NCBI RefSeq assembly: GCF_000720115.1
Contig: NZ_JOIR01000041.1
Span: forward strand, 1-54,989
Source: Streptomyces sp. NRRL F-2580
GTDB lineage: Bacteria; Actinomycetota; Actinomycetes; Streptomycetales; Streptomycetaceae
Direction: 5' to 3'
DNA: 54,989 bases
Part shown: piece after piece, positions 41,306-48,709 of the stretch
Numbering within the stretch: the stretch's first letter is position 1
How the letters are laid out: each line of letters opens with the position of its first letter
The notes under the pieces: generated by a model
Seen by the model: the letters and a program-made list of their open reading frames with translations, nothing else
The model's database searches: none
Told to the model about the DNA's origin: nothing
Program-made: the position numbers and the translations under genes

Positions 41306-42346
41306 GTGCACGACGCACTCACCGGCCTGCTGGAGCAGCGGGCCCCGGTCGGCCGGGAGACCTGGCGGTCCTGGTGGGACCAGCTCGGCGACGGCCAGCT
41401 CGACAAGAGCGAGGTCCTCGCCCTGCTGGCCTCCCTGGCCAGCCGGCTCCCGGACCACCAGACACTGCGCCACCTGCTGGACTCGCTCGCCGAGCGCCGG
41501 CCGGCGGCGGCGGTGACCACCTCCTGGGAGGGCACCGTGAACGTCGTCGGCACCGGCGGCGGCCCCAGGACCTTCAACATCTCCACCGCTTCGGCGTTCG
41601 TCGCCGCGGCCGCGGGGGTCAAGGTCGTCAAGACCGGGTCGCGGGCCTACACCAGTTCGCTGGGCTCCGTCGACCTGCTGGAACGGCTCGGTGTCCGTCT
41701 CACCTCCTCCTACGCCCAGACCGAGGACACCCTCGCCGCCCACGGGATCGCCTTCGCCGGGCCCTTCGTCTACCCGGCGCAGCTGACCCGGCTGGCGCGG
41801 ACGGTGGCCCCCTGCTCCCTGAAGCCCTTCGGCCGCTTCCTGAACGCACTCGGCCCCTTCCTCGCCGACCTGCCGGTGACCGCCCAGGTCACCGGGGTCT
41901 CGGCGGCCGCCCCCCTGGACACCCTGCGCCGGCTCGCCGCGACCACGACGGGCCGCCGGATCTGGCTGACCACGAACGACACCGGCGCGGACGAGCTGCT
42001 GCCCTTCGCCACCAACACCGTCCACGGGGAACACTGCCTGACCCGGATCATCCGGCCGGGCGAACTCACCCCGGGCGACGGCTCCTTCGGGGACCTGCGG
42101 CCGGCCGCCCGGCCCGCCGCGGCCGTCGACCACTTCCTGGCCGTCCTGGCCGGCACGGCGGGCCGGGTGGCCACCCACACGGTCTGCCTGGGCGCGGCCG
42201 CCCTGGTGGTGGCCTCCGGCGTCCGCCGGGACTGGCCCTCCGCGGTCGCCCTCGCCGAGGGCGCGGTCCGCTCCGGCGAGGCCCACGACCTCGCCCGGCG
42301 CCTGGCGGCGTCCGCGGCCCGCACACCGGCGGTGGCCCATGCCTAG
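41306..42346 (+). CDS. TrpD-like phosphoribosyltransferase with altered anthranilate site
   Basis: A 346-residue homologue of anthranilate phosphoribosyltransferase. The PRPP-binding GTGGG (82-86) and FNISTASAFVAAAAGVKVVK (90-109) and the metal-binding DE pair (229-230) are conserved. The family KHGNR motif, whose His and Asn contact anthranilate, is KTGSR at 109-113; SSxSG is TSSLG; and the conserved Arg-containing segment near 170-180 reads SLKPFGRFLNALGP. The enzyme therefore probably uses PRPP with an amine other than anthranilate. The GTG at 41306 follows GAGACGGAG. It ends eight bases inside the trpA-like gene. The family is sure; the substrate is unknown. Confidence 0.88.
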   Translation: MHDALTGLLEQRAPVGRETWRSWWDQLGDGQLDKSEVLALLASLASRLPDHQTLRHLLDSLAERRPAAAVTTSWEGTVNVVGTGGGPRTFNISTASAFVAAAAGVKVVKTGSRAYTSSLGSVDLLERLGVRLTSSYAQTEDTLAAHGIAFAGPFVYPAQLTRLARTVAPCSLKPFGRFLNALGPFLADLPVTAQVTGVSAAAPLDTLRRLAATTTGRRIWLTTNDTGADELLPFATNTVHGEHCLTRIIRPGELTPGDGSFGDLRPAARPAAAVDHFLAVLAGTAGRVATHTVCLGAAALVVASGVRRDWPSAVALAEGAVRSGEAHDLARRLAASAARTPAVAHA

Positions 42347-43310
42347 CCCTGCGGCGCCGGCCCGGCACACCCCGGACACGGCCCGGCCCAAGACGGCACC
42401 GGCGGCGGCCGCCAAGGGGGCGGGGAGCGTGGCGGCCCCGACGCCGGCGGCCCGCCCCGCCCAGGCGCCGCCGGCAGAGGGCCCCGCACCCTTCTTCCCG
42501 ACCCGGCGGCCCGGCGCTGCACCCGGCCTGGCGCTGTTCCTCAACGCCGGCGACCCGCCGCTGCCGGTCCTGCGGGACCTGGTCCTGATGCTCGACGAGG
42601 AGGGCGTGGACTGCCTGGAGTTGGCCGTCCCGTTCCCCGACTCGGTCACCGACGGCCCCGTCGTACGGCGCTCCGCCCGCCGGGCACTGGAGGCTGGGGA
42701 CGGCGCCGACCTGGACGACGTACTCGCCTTCATCGCCGACGTACGGCCGCACCTGGCACACCTGCGGATCGCCCTGCTCGCCGACTGGAGCCACTCCCTC
42801 AAGCACCGCGATCTCGCGGCCACCACCGGTGAGATCGCCGCGGCGGGCGCGGACGGACTGCTCCTGCACGCGCTGCCCCCGCGGCTGCGCGAGGCGCACC
42901 TGGAATCGGCCCGGGCGGCCGGGCTGCCGGTGGTCACCACCTGCTACGCCAGCAGCCCGGCGAAGGTCCGGGCCCAGGCCGCCGCGCAGGCCGCCGCTTA
43001 CCTCTATCTCGTCGCCCACTACGGACGCAGCGGGACCGCACCGGCCGCCGGCCATGCCGCGCTGGCGCAGACCGTCACGGACCTGCGGGCGCACACGACG
43101 TCCCCGATAGCCGTCGGCTTCGGGGTCAGCACACGGCAGGACGTGGAAGCCGTCGGCGCATCCGGCGCCGACGCCGCGATCATCGGCTCCGCCGCGGTGG
43201 CCGCCGTGGAGCGGGCGCAGGAGGACGGCCTCGATGTGACCGGCGCCTTGCGCACCTTCGTCCGCTCGGTCCTGCCCGACGGACCGCACCGACCGCACCG
43301 ACCGCACTGA
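42339..43310 (+). CDS. TrpA-like indole-3-glycerol-phosphate lyase homologue
   Basis: A 323-residue TIM-barrel homologue of the tryptophan synthase alpha subunit. After a 60-residue A/P-rich extension comes LALFLNAGDPPLP, then LELAVPFPDSVTDGP, keeping both catalytic acids (E94 and D105, equivalent to E. coli Glu49 and Asp60). VGFGVSTRQD and IIGSAAV near the C-terminus form the phosphate site. No TrpB partner is in the window, so, like plant BX1/IGL, it may release a free heteroaromatic ring plus glyceraldehyde 3-phosphate. The C-terminal PHRPHRPH is encoded by a 9-bp repeat tract. The ATG overlaps the trpD-like gene. Confidence 0.88.
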   Translation: MPSPAAPARHTPDTARPKTAPAAAAKGAGSVAAPTPAARPAQAPPAEGPAPFFPTRRPGAAPGLALFLNAGDPPLPVLRDLVLMLDEEGVDCLELAVPFPDSVTDGPVVRRSARRALEAGDGADLDDVLAFIADVRPHLAHLRIALLADWSHSLKHRDLAATTGEIAAAGADGLLLHALPPRLREAHLESARAAGLPVVTTCYASSPAKVRAQAAAQAAAYLYLVAHYGRSGTAPAAGHAALAQTVTDLRAHTTSPIAVGFGVSTRQDVEAVGASGADAAIIGSAAVAAVERAQEDGLDVTGALRTFVRSVLPDGPHRPHRPH

Positions 43311-43329
43311 CCGCACTGACCGCACTGAC
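43283..43329 (+). repeat. Five 9-bp tandem repeats at the trpA-like 3' end
   Basis: ACCGCACCG/ACCGCACTG is repeated five times and part of a sixth, running across the stop codon of the trpA-like gene; the third base change makes the TGA stop. The remaining 75 bp to the cupin gene hold only its ribosome site. Confidence 0.9.
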
Positions 43330-43403
43330 CTTCCCTACCAGCGGAAGCGAGCTCCACCCCTCACCAGCACCATCCGTGCACCACCTCACACCGGGAGATT
43401 GCC

Positions 43404-43778
43404 ATGATCGTTCGCGACATCGAGTCCGTGAAGACCGTCGAGTGGGGCAACGGCCTCAGCCGCCGCTTCCTCCTCGCCGAGGACGGCCTGGGCTACTCGC
43501 TCACCGACACCACGGTGCTCGCCGGCACCAAGTCGCGGCTGGAGTACGTCAACCACCTGGAGGCCTGCTACTGCATCGAGGGCTCCGGCGAGGTCATCGA
43601 GCTCGACGGCACCTCGCACGAGATCGTCCCGGGCCGGATGTACGCCCTCGACCAGCACGACGCCCACTTCCTCGTCGCCAGCCCGCACGAGGACCTGCGC
43701 CTGGTCTGCGTGTTCTCGCCGGCCCTGCGCGGCGACGAGGTCCACAGCCTCGACGCGCACAGCTCCTCCGCCTACTGA
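43404..43778 (+). CDS. Ectoine-synthase-like (EctC-type) cupin
   Basis: A 124-residue cupin closely patterned on EctC, which closes N-acetyl-diaminobutyrate to ectoine with loss of water. MIVRDIESV, NHLEACYCIEGSGEV, MYALDQHDAHFL and LVCVFSPAL match the EctC core, and the iron ligands correspond to E53, Y80 and H88. No ectA, ectB or ectD is near, so it is not osmoprotectant synthesis. Here it may perform an intramolecular amide/amine condensation to a cyclic imine or amidine on a pathway intermediate. The ATG at 43404 has GGGAG nine bases upstream. It lies between the trpA-like and dehydrogenase genes. Confidence 0.9.
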   Translation: MIVRDIESVKTVEWGNGLSRRFLLAEDGLGYSLTDTTVLAGTKSRLEYVNHLEACYCIEGSGEVIELDGTSHEIVPGRMYALDQHDAHFLVASPHEDLRLVCVFSPALRGDEVHSLDAHSSSAY

Positions 43779-43836
43779 GGCGCGCCCGGCGCGCCCCCGC
43801 CCGTCCGAACCGTCAGCCGAATCAAAGGGGTCCCTC

Positions 43837-44982
43837 GTGATCCGTTGGAACGCCGACCAGGCAGATCTGCGCGAAGGCCTGGAGCGGTGGGGAGACGCAC
43901 TGAGCGCAGACCACATCGAACTCGACGAGCAGTCCGCCTTCTCGCAGGACAAGTGGAAGCTCGTGCAGAAGACCGGGATCCTGTCACTGCCCTTCGACGA
44001 GGACCACGGAGGCCTCGGACAGTCCCTCCTGACCACCATGTACGTGCTGGAAGGCCTCGGCGAGTACAACCGGGACTCGGGCCTGAGCTTCTCGGTCACC
44101 ACGTCCATCTGCTCCACCGGGATCCCGATCCAGCAGTTCGGCACGGTGGATCAAAAGGAGCGTTACCTGCCCGGGATCTGCTCGGGCGAGACGATCGGCG
44201 CGCACGCCATCACGGAGGCCGAGGGCGGCTCCGACGCCATGGCGATGGGCACCAGGGCCGTGCGTGACGGGGACGACTTCGTCATCAACGGCAGCAAGGT
44301 CTTCGTCAGCAACGGGCCGATCGCGGACGTGATCGTGGTCTACGCCCGGACCCATCCGGACGGCGGCCCGCTGGGAACGACGGCGTTCCTGGTGGACCGG
44401 AACACCCCCGGGGTGAGCGCCGGCAAGCCCATCAAGAAGATGGGGCTGCGGACCTCTCCGCTGAGCGAACTGTTCTTCGACGACGTACGGGTGCCCAGGA
44501 CCGCGGTCCTGGGCAGGGTCGGAGGCGGGTTCCTCGTCCTGGACCACGTGATGAAACGGGAGATCCTCTTCTCCTTCATCGTCAACGTGGGCGAGATGCA
44601 GCACCGGCTGCAGCGGTGTGTCGACTACGCGAAGACGCGCAAGTCCTTCGGAAAGGCGATCGGTTCGTACCAGACGATCGCCAACAAGATCGTCGACACG
44701 AAGATCCAGCTGGAGACCGCCCGCAAGTGGCTCTACGACACCGGGGAGAAACTGGAGGCGGGCGAGAACGTCACCGTGGACCTGGCCATCGCCAAGCTCG
44801 TCACGAGCGAGAGCAACCTGGCCACCAGCATCACCGCCGTGCAGATCTTCGGCGGCCACGGCTACATGTCGGAGTTCGGCCTGGAGCAGGACGTGCGCAA
44901 CGCCCTGGGCGGCACGATCTACTCGGGGACGAACGAGATCCAGTACAACCGCATCGCCTCGATGCTGGGACTGGGCAAGTGA
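43837..44982 (+). CDS. Acyl-CoA dehydrogenase-family flavoprotein
   Basis: A 381-residue ACAD. FAD-site segments HAITEAEGGSDAMAM near 127 and SNGPIADVIVVYART near 160, QIFGGHGYMSEF near 337 and the C-terminal IYSGTNEIQYNRI are typical. The base found in medium-chain enzymes (YEGT) is Ser here (YSGT); a Glu on the earlier helix (MKREILFS near 245) aligns with the catalytic Glu of isovaleryl-CoA dehydrogenase, the class that includes prolyl-carrier oxidases such as RedW/PltE. It may therefore oxidise an aminoacyl group on ACP2. The GTG at 43837 follows AAAGGGG; the stop overlaps the trpF-like start. Confidence 0.92.
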   Translation: MIRWNADQADLREGLERWGDALSADHIELDEQSAFSQDKWKLVQKTGILSLPFDEDHGGLGQSLLTTMYVLEGLGEYNRDSGLSFSVTTSICSTGIPIQQFGTVDQKERYLPGICSGETIGAHAITEAEGGSDAMAMGTRAVRDGDDFVINGSKVFVSNGPIADVIVVYARTHPDGGPLGTTAFLVDRNTPGVSAGKPIKKMGLRTSPLSELFFDDVRVPRTAVLGRVGGGFLVLDHVMKREILFSFIVNVGEMQHRLQRCVDYAKTRKSFGKAIGSYQTIANKIVDTKIQLETARKWLYDTGEKLEAGENVTVDLAIAKLVTSESNLATSITAVQIFGGHGYMSEFGLEQDVRNALGGTIYSGTNEIQYNRIASMLGLGK

Positions 44983-45716
44983 GCACCACCCGCCCGCTGT
45001 CCCGGACGCTGCTGAAGGTCTGCGGGGCCACCGGGCCCCGCGACATCGAGGCGGCGGCGGCCGCCGGGGCGGACTGCGTCGGCCTCTGGCACGGCGTACC
45101 CGGCGGCCCGTCGGAACTCGATGCGGACGGGCTCGCCGCCCTTGTGGCGGCGGCCCGTCCGGCCGGGCTCCTGCCGGTCCTGGTGACGTTCCTGGCCGAC
45201 CCGGGCGTGCTGGCCGAGATCGTGCGGCGCACCGGCGTCGCCTGGGTCCAGCTCCACGCCTACCAGCCGCCGGCCGTCGTACGGGCGCTGCGCGAGGCGC
45301 TGCCGGCGGAGGTCGGTCTCGTCAAGGTGCTGCACGTCGACGAGGCGGGCGGCTGTGTGGAGCGCCCGCTGATCGGTGCGTACGAACGGGCCGGCACCGA
45401 CCTGTTCCTCCTCGACACCGCCACCGGGGACGGCCGGATCGGCAGTACCGGCGCCGCGCTCGACCCGGCCCGTCTCACTTCCCTGCTGCCCCGGCTGGGG
45501 CGGCCCTTCCTCCTGGCCGGCGGTCTGACCCCGGCCAGCCGCCGCGCCTACGAGGACGTCGTACGCCACAGCGGTTTCCGCGGCATCGACGTGGACACGG
45601 CGGCGCGTGACCTGGCGTCCGGCCGCTTCGGCGTCCCGGAGATCGCCGCCCTGGCCCGTGCCTGGCGCACGGGCTCCCCCGTCCCCGACCCTCCCCGGCT
45701 GGAGCTTTCGCGATGA
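44979..45716 (+). CDS. TrpF-like phosphoribosyl-amine isomerase
   Basis: A 245-residue TIM-barrel homologue of phosphoribosylanthranilate isomerase. The general base C15 (LKVCGATG) and general acid D146 (LFLLDTATGDG) are retained, as are QLHAY near 91, the GSTG loop near 155 and LAGGLTP near 180. The SPR motif, whose Arg binds the anthranilate carboxylate, is replaced by PGGPSELD near residue 41-48. This fits an Amadori rearrangement on a phosphoribosylamine lacking that carboxylate or carrying it elsewhere. The GTG start overlaps the dehydrogenase stop and the stop overlaps the trpC-like start. Confidence 0.88.
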   Translation: MSTTRPLSRTLLKVCGATGPRDIEAAAAAGADCVGLWHGVPGGPSELDADGLAALVAAARPAGLLPVLVTFLADPGVLAEIVRRTGVAWVQLHAYQPPAVVRALREALPAEVGLVKVLHVDEAGGCVERPLIGAYERAGTDLFLLDTATGDGRIGSTGAALDPARLTSLLPRLGRPFLLAGGLTPASRRAYEDVVRHSGFRGIDVDTAARDLASGRFGVPEIAALARAWRTGSPVPDPPRLELSR

Positions 45717-46435
45717 CGCAGCAGAACCGGAACGGCTTCCCTTTTCTCGAGGCCCTCCTGGCCTCGCCGACCCCCGTGGTGATGGAGGTGAAACGGCGCG
45801 ATGCCCACGGCTACGACATGCTCGGCGGCCGCACGCCCGCCGCGATCGTGGAGGCGTACGAAACGGCGGGCGCCCCGTGCATCTCGGTGGTGACGGGCCG
45901 CTGGTTCGGCGGCTCGCCGGCGCTGCTGCGGGACGTGGCCGCGCTGACCGGCCTTCCGCTCCTGCAAAAGGACTTCATCACCAGGAAGGACCAGATCCGC
46001 ACGGCGCGGGAGCTGGGGGCGTCGGCGGTGCTGCTGACGGCGGCGCTGCTGACGGCGTCGAGCATGCGGACCCTGGTGACGGAGTGCCTGCTGGCCGGGC
46101 TCACGCCTTTCGTCGAGATCACGACGGAGGCCGAACTCGACACGGTCCACCATCCCCAGGAGTGTGTGATCGCGGTCAACAACAAGGACATCAGGACCCG
46201 CGAGCGGGGCGCCGGCGACCTGGGCCGCTCCCTGGACCTGCTGCCGGCCCTCCGTGCGGCCGGGGCCGCCTGCCCGGTGAGCGCGAGCGGCATCGACGGC
46301 CCGGCGAGTGCCGCCCAGCTCCTGGACGCCGGGTTCGGCGGGCTGCTGGTGGGCACCTCGCTGCTGCGCACCGGGGCACCCGTCGAGTGGGTGGACGCGA
46401 TGGCGGGCGCACGGAAGGGGCTGGCCCTGCGATGA
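45713..46435 (+). CDS. TrpC-like indole-glycerol-phosphate synthase homologue with Glu-to-Ala change
   Basis: A 240-residue homologue of indole-3-glycerol-phosphate synthase. EVKR (E25, K27), the catalytic Lys86 in QKDF, Glu135 in FVEI and Asn157 in VNNKD are kept. The conserved SPSxG after EVKR is DAHGY, and the invariant VSESGI motif is VSASGI, so the conserved active-site glutamate is Ala191. Ring closure by the same chemistry on a different amine, or a halted reaction, are both possible. ATGA overlaps join it to the trpF-like and hydrolase genes. The protein lacks the first 20-30 residues of typical TrpC proteins. Confidence 0.87.
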   Translation: MTQQNRNGFPFLEALLASPTPVVMEVKRRDAHGYDMLGGRTPAAIVEAYETAGAPCISVVTGRWFGGSPALLRDVAALTGLPLLQKDFITRKDQIRTARELGASAVLLTAALLTASSMRTLVTECLLAGLTPFVEITTEAELDTVHHPQECVIAVNNKDIRTRERGAGDLGRSLDLLPALRAAGAACPVSASGIDGPASAAQLLDAGFGGLLVGTSLLRTGAPVEWVDAMAGARKGLALR

Positions 46436-47265
46436 GTTCCCTTTCGGGCGGCGCACGCCCCTACAGCCTGAACGCCGCGGGCATCCCCCTGTCGGGGCTG
46501 CTGGCCCTCCCCGGGGGCCGGGAGGTCCGCTCCACGATCCTGGCCGTCCACGGCCGCGGCATGCGGGCGGCGTACTGGAACGCGCTCATCCCGCTCGCCA
46601 CCGCTCTGGGCCACGCGGTCCTGGCGCTGGACCGGCCGGGCTACGGCGACTCGGCGGACCTGCTGCCCGAGGGCCAGAGCCTGGCCGGGCAGGCGGAAAC
46701 CCTCCACGCGGCCCTCAAGGAGCACGCGGCCGGGCACGCCATCGGCGCCGGCGTGTTCCTGCTGGGCCACTCCGACGGCGCCAAGGTGGCCCTGCACACG
46801 GCGGCCACCGACGGCGCGGTCCCCCTGCTGGGCCTGGACGCCTCCGGGGTCGGCCACCACTACAACCCGCAGGCCCTGCACTTCCCCTCCACCCTCGGCG
46901 GCGGTGCCTCCAAGCTCAACTGGGGCCCGCTGAACCTGTACCCGCGCGGCACCTTCCAGGCCAGCCGCGCCCTGCTGGCCCCGACCCCGGCGCGCGAGTC
47001 CGCGGAGACCGTCCGGTGGCCGGGCCAGTACGAGGAACTGGCCCCCCGCGTCCGTGTCCCGGTCCGTCTCACCTTCGCCGAGCACGAGGCGTGGTGGCAG
47101 CTGGACGGTCCGGCGCCGGCGTCGATGGCGGCCCTGCTGACCGCGGCCCCGCACGTCACCGTGGAGCACCTCCCGGCGGCGGGCCACAACATCAGCCTCG
47201 GCCACGCGGCCACCGCCTACCACCTGCGTGTCCTGGCCTTCCTGGAGGACTGTCTGCGGCTCTAG
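46432..47265 (+). CDS. Alpha/beta hydrolase
   Basis: A 277-residue alpha/beta-hydrolase: AVHGRGMRAAYW near 35 (oxyanion region), nucleophile elbow LGHSDGAKVALH near 107 and a likely catalytic His in AAGHNISLGH near 248. The start overlaps the trpC-like stop, so it belongs to the same operon, which ends here at a strong hairpin. It might release the product from a carrier or remove a protecting acyl group. The family is firm; the substrate is unknown. Confidence 0.88.
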   Translation: MSSLSGGARPYSLNAAGIPLSGLLALPGGREVRSTILAVHGRGMRAAYWNALIPLATALGHAVLALDRPGYGDSADLLPEGQSLAGQAETLHAALKEHAAGHAIGAGVFLLGHSDGAKVALHTAATDGAVPLLGLDASGVGHHYNPQALHFPSTLGGGASKLNWGPLNLYPRGTFQASRALLAPTPARESAETVRWPGQYEELAPRVRVPVRLTFAEHEAWWQLDGPAPASMAALLTAAPHVTVEHLPAAGHNISLGHAATAYHLRVLAFLEDCLRL

Positions 47266-47291
47266 CCCGGGCGGGCAGCCCCTCCCCGCAA

Positions 47292-47335
47292 CGACGATCG
47301 GCCGCGCCCCCCACCGGGGGCGCGGCCGATCGTCG
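47292..47335. terminator. Bidirectional terminator, 20-bp stem
   Basis: CGACGATCGGCCGCGCCCCC pairs perfectly with its complement around a four-base CACC loop. It sits between the convergent hydrolase and DUF6875-like genes and marks the end of the trp-like operon. Confidence 0.9.
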
Positions 47336-47360
47336 GTTCACCGGGGCGGCGCGGCGTCGC

Positions 47361-47996
47361 TCAGGCGGCCACCACCCGGCTCACCAGCTGGTCGCGGATC
47401 CGGGCCGGGAGCGCCGGCGCGAACCGCTGGAGGTAGTGGTCCATGTGGGAGTCGTCGCTCACCAGGAAGGGGAGGTCGAAGACCAGGAGCTTGCGGACCG
47501 CCAGCAGCGGCAGCGGGGCGCGCAGCGGGCGGAAGGACTCGTTGTACAGGCCCGGTTCCTCGCAGACGGGGTGGAACTGCCCGATCATCAGTCCCTCGGC
47601 GACGAACTCGTCCTTGGCCTTGCGCTGGAGTTCGTCGAGCTCCACCGAGTCCGTGGGGTCGAAGCCCGGCAGGACCAGCAGGATGGTGAGGAGTTCGCGG
47701 TCCTCGGGCGAGAGCGGCTCGGACAGGACCGCGTGGCGGGTGCGCAGCGAGTCGACGGCCATGGCCAGGTCCTCGCATCCGGCGGACGGCAGGGCCAGGT
47801 GGAAGAGGTCCTTGCGCAGTGAGGGCTGGGTGTAGGGGCACACGGGTCCGGTGCGGCCCAGTTCGGGGTGGCTGGAGACGAGGAAGTCCCGGCTCCACAT
47901 GAGGACTTGCAGCAGCGGTCCGATGGCTTCGGGCGGTACCTCGCCGCGGGCGACCTGGCTGCTGGTCCACGACTGGATCAGGTCGTCTCCCCTCAT
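47361..47996 (-). CDS. DUF6875-like protein of unknown function
   Basis: A 211-residue protein. The central motif MIGQFHPVCEEPGLYNESFRP, followed by PLPLLAVRKLLVFDLPFL, fits the DUF6875 pattern as I recall it; an earlier CPYTQPSLRKDLF segment is also typical. No membrane helices or signal are seen. The ATG at 47996 overlaps the GNAT stop (ATGA) and has GGAGG nine bases upstream; an ATG five codons earlier lies inside that ribosome site. Related genes occur in other Streptomyces clusters, but the function is unknown. Confidence 0.75.
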   Translation of the reverse strand: MRGDDLIQSWTSSQVARGEVPPEAIGPLLQVLMWSRDFLVSSHPELGRTGPVCPYTQPSLRKDLFHLALPSAGCEDLAMAVDSLRTRHAVLSEPLSPEDRELLTILLVLPGFDPTDSVELDELQRKAKDEFVAEGLMIGQFHPVCEEPGLYNESFRPLRAPLPLLAVRKLLVFDLPFLVSDDSHMDHYLQRFAPALPARIRDQLVSRVVAA

Positions 47997-48595
47997 CGGG
48001 GGTTCCTCCACATCGGTCGCAGTGCGGGTCCGCCGTCGGGCCAGGTGATGTCCGGGCCCAGGCGGTCGAAGCCGGCGCGCCGGGTGGCGGCTTCGCCGCC
48101 CGGTGAGCTGGCCTCCGTGTAGGCGCCGAGCTGTTCGGCGTCGGCGCGGGCGGTGATCTCGGCGAGGAGGCCGGACATGAGGCCGCTCTGCTGGTGGCCG
48201 GGGCGGACGGCGCCGAAGGCGACGTAGTAGTGCGGGGTGTGCGGGTGGTGCTCGGCCTGGAGGCGGGCGATGGTGCGCAGCCGGTCGGTGTGCTCGCCCA
48301 GGGCGTGGGTGAAGGCGGCGTCCAGGGCCGCTTCGTCGGGTTCGGCGCCGGGGGGCAGGAACAGCAGCACCGCGTCACCGTCGGGGGTGGTGAGGATCCC
48401 GTCGTGGGCGGCGCAGAGTTCGACGAAGACCCGGAAGAAGCCGGGGAGCAGTTCGGCTCGCAGCCGCTCGTCGGGGATCATCCAGCGGGTCAGGGCGTCG
48501 TCGTGGAAGGCGGCGGACAGCAGGGCGGACAGGTGCTCGGCGGACGGCCGGTGGGGCCGGGGTAAGGCGGTCGGGCTGGACGCGTTCGGGGACAA
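47993..48595 (-). CDS. GNAT-family acetyltransferase
   Basis: A 200-residue GCN5-related N-acetyltransferase. The acetyl-CoA-binding region is GHQQSGLMSGLLAEITARAD near 133-152 (Q/RxxGxG/A pattern), preceded by the beta-strand FGAVRP. It could acetylate an amine such as the product of the adjacent decarboxylase, or give self-resistance. It is coupled by a four-base overlap to the DUF6875-like gene. The 115-bp gap upstream, between its start and the decarboxylase stop, holds nothing obvious. Confidence 0.85.
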   Translation of the reverse strand: MSPNASSPTALPRPHRPSAEHLSALLSAAFHDDALTRWMIPDERLRAELLPGFFRVFVELCAAHDGILTTPDGDAVLLFLPPGAEPDEAALDAAFTHALGEHTDRLRTIARLQAEHHPHTPHYYVAFGAVRPGHQQSGLMSGLLAEITARADAEQLGAYTEASSPGGEAATRRAGFDRLGPDITWPDGGPALRPMWRNPR

Positions 48596-48709
48596 GGCGG
48601 GAACCTCCGGTCGGAAGGACGAGAAGAGACGTGAAGGGCGGGAAGGGGCGGGGAGGGGGGCTCCGAGGGCGGTGGGGGCTGCGGCCGTCGGCGGTCGGGG
48701 CGGTGGCCG

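Noticed and set aside
43404..43778. Ectoine (osmoprotectant) operon
   Set aside because: Only the EctC-like cupin is present; no ectA, ectB or ectD, and the surrounding genes are biosynthetic.
41306..46435. A normal tryptophan biosynthesis operon
   Set aside because: trpE, trpG and trpB are missing, gene order is D-A-F-C interrupted by a cupin and an ACAD, and key anthranilate-side residues are replaced in three enzymes.
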